Shown: positions 1-7,804 of the stretch, in pieces | How the letters are laid out: the number at the start of each line of letters is the position of its first letter | Numbering within the stretch: position 1 is the stretch's first letter | Assembly (NCBI GenBank): GCA_031283505.1 | Contig: JAITBO010000067.1 | Location: 1 to 28,535, forward strand | Direction of reading: 5' to 3' | DNA length: 28,535 bases | From: Treponema sp. | GTDB lineage: Bacteria > Spirochaetota > Spirochaetia > Treponematales > Breznakiellaceae | Translations under genes and position numbers: made by a program | The notes under the pieces: model-generated | What the model was told of the DNA's origin: nothing | What the model saw: only the letters and a program-made list of their open reading frames with translations | The model's database searches: none

Positions 1-204
1 TTTGGCGCCATAGGCGGCGCGGGGGCGCTTCTGGCGGATCGTATCAAAGCGATGGAGGTCATCGCCTTTGACGACCTTGGCACGGAGGCCATACGCCGCC
101 TTGTGGTGGAGGACTTCCCTGTAGTGACAGTCATAGACGGCAGGGGGAACGACCTCTACGAATCGGGACGGACGGAATATCTGCGGAGCCTCCGGGGGCT
201 ATAG
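1..204 (+). CDS. Fumarate hydratase / tartrate dehydratase class I, beta-type C-terminus (5' truncated by window)
   Basis: The frame is open from base 1 and ends at TAG 202-204, giving 67 residues of a C-terminus. It begins FGAIGGAGALLADRIK and continues with segments such as DDLGTEAIRR and a VEDFPVVTVIDGRGNDLY-like stretch. The glycine/alanine-rich segment followed by a 'DLGTEA' helix and a 'DFP..VxIDxxGNDLY' strand is what I know from the beta subunit or C-terminal domain of Fe-S hydro-lyases (class I fumarase, L-tartrate dehydratase), which interconvert fumarate and malate in central carbon metabolism. The catalytic upstream part and the start lie outside the window, so a two-subunit enzyme cannot be told from a fused one. 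It is the only intact-looking plus-strand gene in the first 24 kb and converges on fliJ. Confidence 0.75.
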   Translation, partial: FGAIGGAGALLADRIKAMEVIAFDDLGTEAIRRLVVEDFPVVTVIDGRGNDLYESGRTEYLRSLRGL

Positions 205-214
205 CGGTCGTAAA

Positions 215-336
215 GATTTGGACGCATCAGGCCTGCGGCCTGACCGGGCTATCACTCCAATCTTTTTTGCCCGCCGTGGGCGGCGCCCACGGCGGGCAAA
301 AAAGGATTTCCGCTCTATCCCTTGCGCGGAAGATTT
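215..336. repeat. Intergenic structured repeat, copy A
   Basis: This 122-bp block shares its organisation and several sequence blocks with a second block at 7629-7768. In order it has a GATTTGGACGCAT-like start (copy B AATTTGGGCGCAT), a 7-bp perfect hairpin with 3-nt loop (227-243), the block ACCGGGCT (243-250), a CTCCAATC-like block, a 19-bp perfect hairpin with 3-nt loop (263-303), and an end block CTATCCCTTGCGCGGAAG followed by ATTT. The hairpin sequences differ between copies while their positions and the linking blocks are kept, so structure seems conserved. It fills most of the non-coding gap between the fumarase-type gene and fliJ. Its function is unknown. Confidence 0.65.
263..303. 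repeat. Perfect 19-bp inverted repeat with 3-nt loop
   Basis: Arms 263-281 and 285-303 are exact reverse complements (TTTTTTGCCCGCCGTGGGC and its complement) around the loop GGC at 282-284. The T-run lies before the stem and the A-run after it, on both strands alike, so this is not a standard intrinsic terminator, although such a strong hairpin may still impede converging transcription from the fumarase-type gene and fliJ. It is an internal part of repeat copy A. Confidence 0.9.
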
Positions 337-370
337 GGCGGCGCGGAACCGGCGATTACAGCCGGGCCGT

Positions 371-487
371 CACCTGGAATTCGCCGAGGAAGACCGGGGC
401 AAAACTGTATACATCGCCCTCCGGCAACAGAACGAAAAAGGCAGCAAGGGACCTTCCAGCGAGATACAGAGCACAGCGATCCCCTAA
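371..487 (+). pseudogene. Apparent remnant of a protein C-terminus
   Basis: In this frame the last 38 codons before TAA read as a plausible protein end containing EEDRGKTVYIALRQQNEKG and a terminal IQSTAIP. I recall a widespread C-terminal motif of the form 'GKxVYxALRWxNxxGxKGPWSEI.SAIIP' in hypothetical proteins of treponemes and other gut bacteria; here the two expected tryptophans are replaced (RQQN, GPSSE). No start codon or domain precedes it: the upstream codons run straight into repeat copy A. I infer a decayed tail of an accessory gene whose body was lost. It could instead be a chance open frame. Confidence 0.4.
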
Positions 488-502
488 GTCCGGGTTTAAG
501 GC

Positions 503-943
503 TTATAACGCCGCCTTCCTGTCCGCCAAAGCGCCGGCTATGTCATCCAGCGCCATGGTCTCTTCCGAAAGCAGGGCATCGCGGTGTTCCCGCCGCCGCT
601 TTTCCTTGAGCTTGTCAAGGACCTTCCGCTCCCTGGAGGCTTCGAGGAAGGTCTGCCTGGCGGTTTCCACCTTGAGTTCCGCTTCGGCGGCTTCCTTGAG
701 GAGCCGGTCCCGCTCGGCATCAAGCCTGTTTATGTAGAGATCGTACCGCCGAATCTCGTCCAGGCCGTTTCCGGGCGCAAAGCGGCAGGAAGCGGCTCCG
801 GAGCGGGAGGCGGCCACGGACTTTATCTGCTGTTCGACGGCGGTGAGGGCGCCCACGGCGCGGCCAAGTTCTATTTCCGCTTCCCTTTCCCGATAGGCGC
901 GGATTTCAAGAATTTTCTCAAGGTCAAATCTAAAGCGTTTCAT
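503..943 (-). CDS. fliJ: Flagellar export chaperone/stalk protein FliJ
   Basis: The product is 146 residues, the usual size for FliJ, and is almost wholly charged heptad-like helix: MKRFRFDLEKILEIR at the N-terminus, then long Arg/Glu/Lys-rich stretches. FliJ is the coiled-coil stalk that fits the FliI ATPase ring and contacts FlhA in the flagellar type III export apparatus on the cytoplasmic face. The start overlaps the end of fliI by 4 nt, indicating translational coupling. It is the last gene of the operon, and repeat copy A lies downstream. Sequence conservation in FliJ is weak, so the call rests on position, length and coiled-coil character together. Confidence 0.85.
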   Translation of the reverse strand: MKRFRFDLEKILEIRAYREREAEIELGRAVGALTAVEQQIKSVAASRSGAASCRFAPGNGLDEIRRYDLYINRLDAERDRLLKEAAEAELKVETARQTFLEASRERKVLDKLKEKRRREHRDALLSEETMALDDIAGALADRKAAL

Positions 944-2415
944 GCCTCTATGCCCGGCGCGGGATCGCTGCCGGTGGCGACCTCCCGCTCATAAATCCCG
1001 ATTTCTTGGGGGGGAATCTCCATGCCGGCTATACCCGCTATCATCTTCAGCGTTTCCGCCATGGATGATTTTTCTTCTACCTCTTGAACAAGCAGGGATT
1101 CTATCGCTTGCCGTTTGACTATGGCCTCGTCGATGGCAGGGTTAGTACCCCCATGATACGCGCCCACGTTGATAAGGTCTTCCGCCCCGGCATAGTCCGC
1201 CATGAGGCGGCGTATGTACCCTGCGGCTTTGTTGGTCACCGGCCCGGATACCTTGGGCATAAGACGGGAAACGCTTTCCAGCACGTCTACCGCCGGGTAG
1301 TGGTAGGCCTGGGCAAGGCGGCGGGAAAGGACGATATGGCCGTCCAGGATACCCCGTACCGTATCGGCTATGGGCTCGTCCATGTCGTCCCCTTCCACAA
1401 GCACTGTGTAAAAGCCGGTGATGGACCCCTTTTCCGAATTGCCGCTCCGTTCCAAAAGCTTGGGCATGGAATCAAAGACACTGGGAGTGTAGCCCCGTGT
1501 GGCGGGTGGTTCCCCTGATGCAAGTCCTATCTCCCGTTGGGCCCGGGCAAAGCGGGTTACCGAATCAAAGAGGAACATCACGTCCAGTCCCTGATCCCGG
1601 AAGTATTCGGCCACTGCGGTGGCGACATAGGCGCCCCGCAGCCGCGCAAGGGGAGGCGAATTGGAAGGGGTAGCCACCAGGACGGACCGGGCAAGGCCGC
1701 CGGGTCCCAGATCGTTGGCAATGAAGTCGTTGAGTTCCCGGCCTCGTTCCCCTATAAGGGCGACCACATTGACATCGGCGTTGGTGTTCCGGGCTATCAT
1801 CCCCAGGAGGGTGGTTTTCCCCACGCCGGAACCGGCGAAAATACCCATCCGCTGTCCCCGGCCTATGGTAAGAAGGCCGTCTATAGACCTGACACCGGTG
1901 GAGAGCCGCCGGAGAATACGCGGACGCGATGCGGCGTCAGGCGGGTTTGCCAGGGCCGGATAGCGGAAGACCGCGTCAATACCCCCCTTCCCGTCGACGG
2001 GGTTTCCCATGCAGTCCAGTATACGTCCCAGGAGCTTATCCGACACCGGCACCTCAAGCCGGCTTCCGGAAGCGACAACCCGGCAGCCCACTTCTATGCC
2101 GTCGGTCTCCTCGTAGGCCATGAGCTGCACCGTGTCGTCCCGGAGTCCCACCACTTCGGCGTGGATGATTCCCCGGCCCTTGGGCACTTCAATGCGGCAC
2201 ATCTCGCCTATGACGGCCTGGGGCCCCCTGCTCTCTATGAGGAGTCCCTGCACCTTGACGATGTGGCCGGAGCATTTGACGGGATCGGTTTTTTCGGCTG
2301 TTTCAAGGTATTTCGACATCATTTCCAACGCGCTAAAGGGTATTTCCACCGAATCCGGCCTGAGTCCGACCGTTTTTATATCATTCAACAGCTTCCCCGC
2401 AGCCGGAGGCATCAT
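940..2415 (-). CDS. fliI: Flagellum-specific ATPase FliI
   Basis: The 491-residue product is a RecA/F1-type ATPase that powers and orders substrate entry into the flagellar export gate. Visible are an N-terminal beta-barrel region (about 50-130), a Walker A loop AGSGVGKTT at 194-202, a Walker B strand ending in LFDS at 282-285, and the family segments GERGRELNDF and PPATRGYTPSVF. Length and motif spacing match FliI, not the ATP synthase beta subunit, since fliH lies upstream and fliJ downstream. ATG 2415 overlaps the fliH stop by one base (TGATGATG); ATG 2412 is equally possible. No defect is seen. Confidence 0.96.
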   Translation of the reverse strand: MMPPAAGKLLNDIKTVGLRPDSVEIPFSALEMMSKYLETAEKTDPVKCSGHIVKVQGLLIESRGPQAVIGEMCRIEVPKGRGIIHAEVVGLRDDTVQLMAYEETDGIEVGCRVVASGSRLEVPVSDKLLGRILDCMGNPVDGKGGIDAVFRYPALANPPDAASRPRILRRLSTGVRSIDGLLTIGRGQRMGIFAGSGVGKTTLLGMIARNTNADVNVVALIGERGRELNDFIANDLGPGGLARSVLVATPSNSPPLARLRGAYVATAVAEYFRDQGLDVMFLFDSVTRFARAQREIGLASGEPPATRGYTPSVFDSMPKLLERSGNSEKGSITGFYTVLVEGDDMDEPIADTVRGILDGHIVLSRRLAQAYHYPAVDVLESVSRLMPKVSGPVTNKAAGYIRRLMADYAGAEDLINVGAYHGGTNPAIDEAIVKRQAIESLLVQEVEEKSSMAETLKMIAGIAGMEIPPQEIGIYEREVATGSDPAPGIEA

Positions 2416-3374
2416 CAGGCTCCTTCGGCGGCGCTTTTCGCCCTGCCTTTGATGGGAGACATAGCGAGGATTTTGTCTTCAAGTTCCGCAAGCTGGCTGG
2501 AAATCCTGGCGTTTATCTCCCCAAAATCGGTTTCTATAACGCAGCCCCCCGAATCTACGGTGGAATCTTCCACTACCTGTATGTCTTTAGCGCCTTCGGC
2601 TATTTTGATGAAGTCTTTAATATGTTCTGTGGTAAGTTTTACATCAGCCAGGTTCACCCGTATAAGGATATTCCCCCGTACCTTGAGCTTTCTGAGGGCC
2701 TGAACAACATTGGAAACAACCACGGTACGCTGGCTTTCGGAAATGGTTTTGATCACCTTCCGGGCGATGAGGAGTACAAGATCTATTACCTGCTGCTCCG
2801 TTTCCTCAAGGATTTCGGAACGCTTGTTCTGCGCCCGTTCCAGAACCGTATGGGTCCGCTCTATGAGCCGCCTGACTTCCGCCTGGCCTTCGGCAAAACC
2901 GGCTTCCCTGCCGGTTTCCCGGCCTTCCGCTTCGGCCTTCTTCCTGTCCTCCTCAAATGCGGTCCGCGCGGATAGGGCCGTCTCTTCCGCCTTCTGGTTT
3001 GCCCCGGCTATGACGCGCTCCGCCTCCGCTTCCGCCTTGCGCTTAATCTCTTCCGCATCACGCCTGCTCCGTTCAATTTCCTGTCCTGCCCGTTCCTCCG
3101 CCGCCTTTACGACAGCCTCCGCTTCCGCCCGGGACCTGCGGAGCATGGCTTCCTTTTCGGCCTCCCAGCGGGTCTTAAAGTCTTCCGCTTCCCGCCGCAG
3201 TTCTTCCACTGTGGGACCTGAGTATTCTTCTATCATTTCGGACATAACCAGATCTTCCCTGTCCGCAGAGCCGGACGCCGGATGTTCCGGTTCGGAAAAC
3301 CCCCGGGGAAGATCGAGAAAAATCGTAGAATCGCTGACGACGACTTCGCCGGGCCTGAATACCGCTTTCGCCAT
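2415..3374 (-). CDS. fliH: Flagellar export ATPase regulator FliH
   Basis: The product has 319 residues. The first 75 or so are poorly structured, then comes a long Glu/Arg/Ala-rich coiled coil (about 55-165) and a C-terminal globular part with VIDLVLLIARKVIKT and VRGNILIRVNLADV, which resembles the FliH/V-ATPase subunit E-like domain. FliH binds the FliI N-terminus, holds the ATPase at the export gate and links it to the C-ring. The coiled coil contains many small-residue/charged repeats, as usual in FliH. It starts 9 nt after fliG and ends in a one-base overlap with fliI. Confidence 0.9.
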   Translation of the reverse strand: MAKAVFRPGEVVVSDSTIFLDLPRGFSEPEHPASGSADREDLVMSEMIEEYSGPTVEELRREAEDFKTRWEAEKEAMLRRSRAEAEAVVKAAEERAGQEIERSRRDAEEIKRKAEAEAERVIAGANQKAEETALSARTAFEEDRKKAEAEGRETGREAGFAEGQAEVRRLIERTHTVLERAQNKRSEILEETEQQVIDLVLLIARKVIKTISESQRTVVVSNVVQALRKLKVRGNILIRVNLADVKLTTEHIKDFIKIAEGAKDIQVVEDSTVDSGGCVIETDFGEINARISSQLAELEDKILAMSPIKGRAKSAAEGA

Positions 3375-3383
3375 TGTCTACAC

Positions 3384-4445
3384 CTAAACGACCAGTTCGT
3401 CTTCACCGGAACGGGCGATAACAACCTCGCCGGTATCTTCCAGTCGCCGGATGATGGAAACGATCTTCTGCTGGGCTTCTTCCACATCCTTTAGCCGGAC
3501 GGGACCCATGAATTCCATGTCTTCCTTGAGCATACCCGCAGCGCGCTTACTCATATTCTTGAATATCTTGTCCTGCACTTCCGTGTCTACGGATTTGAGG
3601 GCCTTGGCCAGTTCCTGAGAATCCACTTCCCGCAGGACCTTCTGAATATCCCGGTCACCGAGGAGTACGATGTCTTCAAAGACGAACATACGCTTCTTGA
3701 TCTCCTCCGCCAGTTCAGGATCCTCGTCTTCCAGAGCCTCAATGATCTGCTTCTCCGACGCGCGGTCCACCAGGTTGAGAATCTCCACGATGCTCTCCAC
3801 GCCGCCTGCGGTGGTGTAGTCTTCGCTGGACAGGGTGGACAGCTTCTTTTCCAGGACCCGCTCCACTTCCCGGAGGACTTCCGGGCTTGTGCGGTCCATG
3901 GTAGCTATACGCCGGGCCACATCGCTCTGAACTTCGTGGGGGAGGTTTTGCAGGATGATCGAAGCCTTGTTCGGTTCAAGATACGCAAGGATGAGGGCTA
4001 TGGTCTGGGGATGTTCCTGCTGAATGAAGTTGAGGAGATGGGCGGGATCGGTGCGGCGTATAAAGTCGAAGGGCCGCACCTGAAGGCTTGAGGTAAGCCG
4101 GTTGATGATGTCTATGGCCTTCTGGCTTCCCAGGGCCTTTTCCAGAAGTTCCCGGGCGTAGTCGATACCGCCCATGGTGATGAACTGGTTGGCCATCATC
4201 AGTTCCTGGAACTCCTGGAGTATCGCGTCCTTCTGTTCCGGTTCTATGGTTTCAAGCCGGGCGATCTCAAAGGTGAGGGTTTCTATCTCGTCTTCCCTGA
4301 GGTACTTGAATATCTCCGCCGAAATATCCGATCCGACGCTCACGAGAAAAATGGCGGCCTTCTGCCGGCCCGTAAATTCCTTGCCGCCTTTTTTCTTGGA
4401 CTGGGAAGATCCAGAACCTTGGGAAGCACCGGTCGCCTGCGCCAT
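3384..4445 (-). CDS. fliG: Flagellar motor switch protein FliG
   Basis: The product has 353 residues. After a low-complexity N-terminal tail (about 1-22, Ser/Gly/Gln/Lys rich) come the armadillo-like N, middle and C domains. The EHPQT motif of the middle domain is at 144-148, a GGV hinge is near 214-216, and an MFVFEDI segment at the start of the C-terminal torque domain is near 253. FliG forms the top of the C-ring, binds FliF and MotA and generates torque. Spirochaetes commonly carry two FliG proteins; the copy in the fliF operon is the one usually treated as the true rotor protein (family knowledge). It starts 3 nt after fliF. Confidence 0.96.
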   Translation of the reverse strand: MAQATGASQGSGSSQSKKKGGKEFTGRQKAAIFLVSVGSDISAEIFKYLREDEIETLTFEIARLETIEPEQKDAILQEFQELMMANQFITMGGIDYARELLEKALGSQKAIDIINRLTSSLQVRPFDFIRRTDPAHLLNFIQQEHPQTIALILAYLEPNKASIILQNLPHEVQSDVARRIATMDRTSPEVLREVERVLEKKLSTLSSEDYTTAGGVESIVEILNLVDRASEKQIIEALEDEDPELAEEIKKRMFVFEDIVLLGDRDIQKVLREVDSQELAKALKSVDTEVQDKIFKNMSKRAAGMLKEDMEFMGPVRLKDVEEAQQKIVSIIRRLEDTGEVVIARSGEDELVV

Positions 4446-4448
4446 TTT

Positions 4449-6152
4449 CTATTCCTCCATCAACCAGGTTCTGATAAGCTGGGCCACATCCCCGGGATGT
4501 TCTTTCGCCATATTGATAGCATTCTCCTGGAGTTCCATCCGCCGCTTTTCTTCCACCGACATGGAAACTTCCACCCCTTCGTTCTCCGCTTCCAGGAGGG
4601 CGCTTTCACGCATGGCCTGTTGCTGCCGGGAGAGTTCTTCTTCCCTGAGCCGCCGCCGCCTCTCCATTTCCCGGGAAATAAGGCGGAATACCACAAAACC
4701 TATCAGCAGTATCGCCGCCCCAATAAGGACAAGCATTAAGGTTTGCTGCATCTGCTGTTCCCGGAAATAGGCGGCGTCTTCTTCGCTGAATTCCCTGGCC
4801 CGGTCAAACCGTATGTTCCGTACCGTCACCGAATCGCCCCGGCCTGCGCTGAAACCAACGGCGTCCCTGATCAGGGACTCGGCTGAGGCAATGTCTTCCG
4901 CCGATATAGGGGCATATTCCCTTTCGATGGAACCGTCGTCCTGAACCACGGGCTTCTTCCCGTCATATTTCCGTTTCCAGGTGCCGTCTATATTCACCGA
5001 CACGGTAACCCGGTCTACGGTAGGACTCCTTTCCTCCTGGATCTTGCGGCTGTTGACCACTTCGTTGTGGGTGTTGGTGGTCTGGGTCACCTCTCCGTAG
5101 AGGTTGGACATATCCCGAAAGGCGGGGGTGGTCTGGCCTTCCACTCCCGGAGGACCTTCGGGGTTGAAGCCTGTCCCCTTCCAGGCGGTGCTGGAAGTAG
5201 ATTGGGAGATGGTAACGGACTGGGTAAACTGGGAATCGTCATAGGGAAGTCCGGGGGTCCGTTCCTTCAACGTAATGGGGAAATACTCTTCGGTATCCAC
5301 CGCCTTCCTGGACATATCCATATCGATCTTGATGTTGAGATCCCGGACCCGGTCAGGGGTAAAAATCTTTTGCAGGGATTTCAGGATATCTTTCCGGTAC
5401 TGGTCTTCCAGGTCCCGCACAATTTTGGTTTCCCGCTCGATACGGCTCAGGCGATCCCATTCCGTAAGGCCATTAAAATCATTCAGCACCAGGCCGTTCA
5501 GATCGGTAATAACAATGTTGTCGTCCTTCAGGCCCTCCACGGCGAATTTAAGAATCTTCTGGATACCTTCGATCTTTTTCCGGTTTTGGGTAATATCGCT
5601 GCCCGGCTTCGGAGTAAGGATCACGCTGGCGCTCACCGGCTCCTGATCCGACAGAAACAGTGTCTTTTCGGGAATATTTATGACAACGCTGGCATCGTCC
5701 ACATCGTCCAGGGCCTTGATATGGTCCGTCACCATCCTGGTAATGGCCCGGCGTACATTCACCTTCCGTTCAAAGTCGGTGATGGTCCACCGGTCCCGGT
5801 CAAATATGGCCCAGGGATCCGTTCCCGAAGGAATCAGATCTTCCCGGATCAGGATGGCCCGCATACGCCGGGCGGCGGCTTCGTCACTTACCATGATGGT
5901 TCCATCCGCGGACACCGAGGTTTTGACGCCCTCCTGGTTGATCCTGGTAACGATACGGTCCAGGACCGCCTCGTCCCGGATAGGCGCGTCAATAACCGGA
6001 ACCATACTCGGCGACGAAGAAACCGTCACCAGAACGGCGATACCGCCTATGGCGATGGCCACGACAGCGATGAGGACGATCTTCTGTACTATTGACCATT
6101 TGCCCCAAAGACCCGCGATTTGTCCGAATAGTTTTTTAAAGAATTCGTTCAT
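4449..6152 (-). CDS. fliF: Flagellar MS-ring protein FliF
   Basis: The 567-residue inner-membrane protein has one transmembrane segment near 21-44 and a second near 471-488, enclosing a large periplasmic region with ring-building motifs and a Pro/Gly/Thr-rich loop near 310-350 (FNPEGPPGVEGQTTPAF). The cytoplasmic tail (about 489-567) is highly charged and ends in NAINMAKEHPGDVAQLI, the FliG-binding segment typical of the family. FliF assembles the MS-ring and is the base on which the export gate and C-ring form. The ATG follows a strong GGAGGGG site. A 61-nt gap separates it from fliE, the widest inside the operon. Confidence 0.96.
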   Translation of the reverse strand: MNEFFKKLFGQIAGLWGKWSIVQKIVLIAVVAIAIGGIAVLVTVSSSPSMVPVIDAPIRDEAVLDRIVTRINQEGVKTSVSADGTIMVSDEAAARRMRAILIREDLIPSGTDPWAIFDRDRWTITDFERKVNVRRAITRMVTDHIKALDDVDDASVVINIPEKTLFLSDQEPVSASVILTPKPGSDITQNRKKIEGIQKILKFAVEGLKDDNIVITDLNGLVLNDFNGLTEWDRLSRIERETKIVRDLEDQYRKDILKSLQKIFTPDRVRDLNIKIDMDMSRKAVDTEEYFPITLKERTPGLPYDDSQFTQSVTISQSTSSTAWKGTGFNPEGPPGVEGQTTPAFRDMSNLYGEVTQTTNTHNEVVNSRKIQEERSPTVDRVTVSVNIDGTWKRKYDGKKPVVQDDGSIEREYAPISAEDIASAESLIRDAVGFSAGRGDSVTVRNIRFDRAREFSEEDAAYFREQQMQQTLMLVLIGAAILLIGFVVFRLISREMERRRRLREEELSRQQQAMRESALLEAENEGVEVSMSVEEKRRMELQENAINMAKEHPGDVAQLIRTWLMEE

Positions 6153-6213
6153 ATTCCCCTCCCCAGAAGAACGTGAAGACCCGCGCCGGAAAAACGTGAC
6201 GCCCGGTCTTTAA

Positions 6214-6627
6214 TTACCTCGTATTTATTATATCTCTCCACCCCTGGACAATACGATTCAATATCGTCCTGGTGATGTTGAGAGACATACTTGCCTTAGC
6301 CTGAGCTATGGTGATGTCATGACTGTCAACAGATTCGGGATCGACAATAGCCTGCTGAATAAGGCCGTCGGCGAACTGTTTTTCCGCGCTAACCACGTCC
6401 AGCGCCCGGAGCATGGCGTCCTCAAATGTGCCGGAACGGATCGCCGCTTCCGCGCCTATCTTGTTTCCCAGTTCCGAAACCGCCCCTCCCCTGCCCTGGA
6501 CCTTGCCTGCGCCAAAGGTATCGCCGCCAATGGTATAAGGGCCGTTTTGGGGGACCATGTGTTTAGGATGGGCGATCTTCATGGAAACCTTATCGCCCTG
6601 TACCAGTTCAGGCCGGTAAATCGTCAT
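6214..6627 (-). CDS. fliE: Flagellar hook-basal body complex protein FliE
   Basis: The product has 137 residues. The C-terminal two thirds hold the FliE pattern, with FEDAMLRALDVVSAEKQFAD and a helix that ends TRTILNRIVQGWRDI. FliE is the adaptor that joins the MS-ring/export gate to the rod. The N-terminal 40 residues, rich in Pro, Gly and Lys, are an extension relative to the roughly 104-residue enterobacterial protein. It lies 3 nt downstream of flgC. No signal peptide is seen, as expected for a substrate of flagellar type III export. Confidence 0.93.
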   Translation of the reverse strand: MTIYRPELVQGDKVSMKIAHPKHMVPQNGPYTIGGDTFGAGKVQGRGGAVSELGNKIGAEAAIRSGTFEDAMLRALDVVSAEKQFADGLIQQAIVDPESVDSHDITIAQAKASMSLNITRTILNRIVQGWRDIINTR

Positions 6628-6630
6628 CTG

Positions 6631-7092
6631 TTACCTCCCGCCTATTTCCAGGGCCTTGAGGAACATTGCCTTGGACCCGTCTATGATGGACGCGTTGGCT
6701 TCATACGCCCTGGACGCGGCGATCATGTCCACCATTTCGGTAACGATGTCCACATTGGGCATCTCCACATATCCCGCCCTGGGACCGGTTCTGATGGCGT
6801 CGGGATGGGTGGGATCGTACACCAGCCGGAGTTCCGTAGCGTAGTCTTTCTGCACTTCCGCGACCCGCACTCCCTTGCCCGCGCCGTTATCCAGCATTTC
6901 CGGCAGAAAAGGAGAACGCCAGTAGGGTTCCTCCGCCCTGGGCCGCAAAACCACCCGGCTCCTCCTGAAGGGACCCCCCTCGGCGGTACGGGTGGTGGAA
7001 GCGTTGGCCATGTTGTTGGCGATTACGTCCGTGCGGAACCGCTCGGCACTCATTCCGGAAGCCGCTATATTAATCGAACTGAAAAGCCCCAT
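6631..7092 (-). CDS. flgC: Flagellar proximal rod protein FlgC
   Basis: The 153-residue product opens with MGLFSSINIAASGMSAERF and VIANNMANAST, the conserved N-terminal helix of flagellar rod and hook proteins. It ends with NVDIVTEMVDMIAASRAYEA followed by an ALEIG-type C-terminal helix. Both are signatures of the rod family, and length plus position next to flgB support FlgC. It is exported through the flagellar apparatus and builds the periplasmic rod. The spacing to flgB is 9 nt and to fliE 3 nt. Confidence 0.95.
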   Translation of the reverse strand: MGLFSSINIAASGMSAERFRTDVIANNMANASTTRTAEGGPFRRSRVVLRPRAEEPYWRSPFLPEMLDNGAGKGVRVAEVQKDYATELRLVYDPTHPDAIRTGPRAGYVEMPNVDIVTEMVDMIAASRAYEANASIIDGSKAMFLKALEIGGR

Positions 7093-7101
7093 ATCCTACT
7101 C

Positions 7102-7515
7102 CTACCTCAACGCCAGTTCTACCTGGGCAAACTCAAAGGCCTGACTCTGGGCCATCAGGGTATACGCCATCTGATTCTCCAGGGCCAGCATGACTTCCTG
7201 TTCCGAGTCAACATTGTTCCCGTTGTTCCGGGAGGCGCTGATGTAATCCAGCGTCCGCCGGGGCTCCACATCCCGGTAATCCCGTTCCCGCCAGTTGGGG
7301 ATGTGCCTGGGATCGGTCAGCTTCAGTTCCAGAGGCGGCCTCTGTTTTTCCGTATCCAAAGCTCTCTTCAACTCGCTCTCAAAACTCACTTCCGACCGTT
7401 TGAAATTGGGTACTTCCGCATTCGCCAGGTTGTTGGCAATGACGTTCCGCCTAATGAGGTTCGCGTCCATGGCCCGATGAAGCAAATCCACAGTTTTGGT
7501 GAAGGTATTCAACAT
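7102..7515 (-). CDS. flgB: Flagellar proximal rod protein FlgB
   Basis: The product has 137 residues. Its N-terminal region carries VIANNLANAEVPNFKRSEV, the rod-protein signature, and the middle has the FlgB-type NNGNNVDSEQEVMLALENQ segment before a C-terminal helix. It is the first gene of the flagellar basal-body run. The ATG follows an AGGAAAG site 6 nt upstream. The gap of 289 nt to hslU upstream is the largest break on this strand between fliJ and mraZ, so a promoter for the flagellar operon is expected there, but I see no strong sigma-70 match. Confidence 0.95.
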   Translation of the reverse strand: MLNTFTKTVDLLHRAMDANLIRRNVIANNLANAEVPNFKRSEVSFESELKRALDTEKQRPPLELKLTDPRHIPNWRERDYRDVEPRRTLDYISASRNNGNNVDSEQEVMLALENQMAYTLMAQSQAFEFAQVELALR

Positions 7516-7628
7516 CCGGTTCTTTCCTCTCTCTTAATCATCGGTACTTTCAGACCGGGGATTAAGGGGCCGCCGCCAACAAAGGTCATAAAATCAGTAA
7601 TTTTACCTTTACAAAGATTTTTCAAGAG

Positions 7629-7768
7629 AATTTGGGCGCATTTCCGGCGCAAAGCGCCGGAAACCGGGCTTTCCGGGGTTCCGCTTCGCTCCATTCTTTG
7701 CGCGGGGCGCAAAGAACGTTCAAACCCAGAGGGTCTGCCGCCCCTCCAATCCCTTGCGCGGCAGATTT
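7629..7768. repeat. Intergenic structured repeat, copy B
   Basis: This 140-bp block lies in the 7516-7804 gap between hslU and flgB and mirrors copy A at 215-336. It has AATTTGGGCGCAT at the start, a perfect 10-bp hairpin with AAA loop (7641-7663), the block ACCGGGCT (7663-7670), a GCTCCATTC block, a second perfect 10-bp hairpin with GGG loop (7694-7716), and an end block CCAATCCCTTGCGCGGCAG followed by ATTT (7746-7768). Hairpin bases differ from copy A while the linker blocks match. The remainder of the gap (7516-7628 and 7769-7804) is AT-richer and may hold the flgB promoter, but nothing else is evident. Confidence 0.65.
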
Positions 7769-7804
7769 TCAGGCAGTTATAGACCGGTAAATGTAAAAAT
7801 GCCG

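Noticed and set aside
263..303. Intrinsic bidirectional terminator for the fumarase-type gene and fliJ
   Set aside because: The stem is strong, but the T-run precedes and the A-run follows the stem on both strands, so no U-tract trails the hairpin.
5067..6095. Long plus-strand open frame opposite fliF
   Set aside because: Opposite a clear fliF gene, and its composition (Gly, His, Pro rich) is typical of an antisense shadow in a GC-rich gene; other long plus-strand frames opposite fliI, hslU and murF were rejected likewise.
7516..7580. Sigma-28-like promoter for flgB (TTAA, 16 nt, ACCGATGA on the minus strand)
   Set aside because: Spacing and bases deviate from TAAA-N15-GCCGATAA at several positions, and basal-body operons of spirochaetes are generally sigma-70 dependent.
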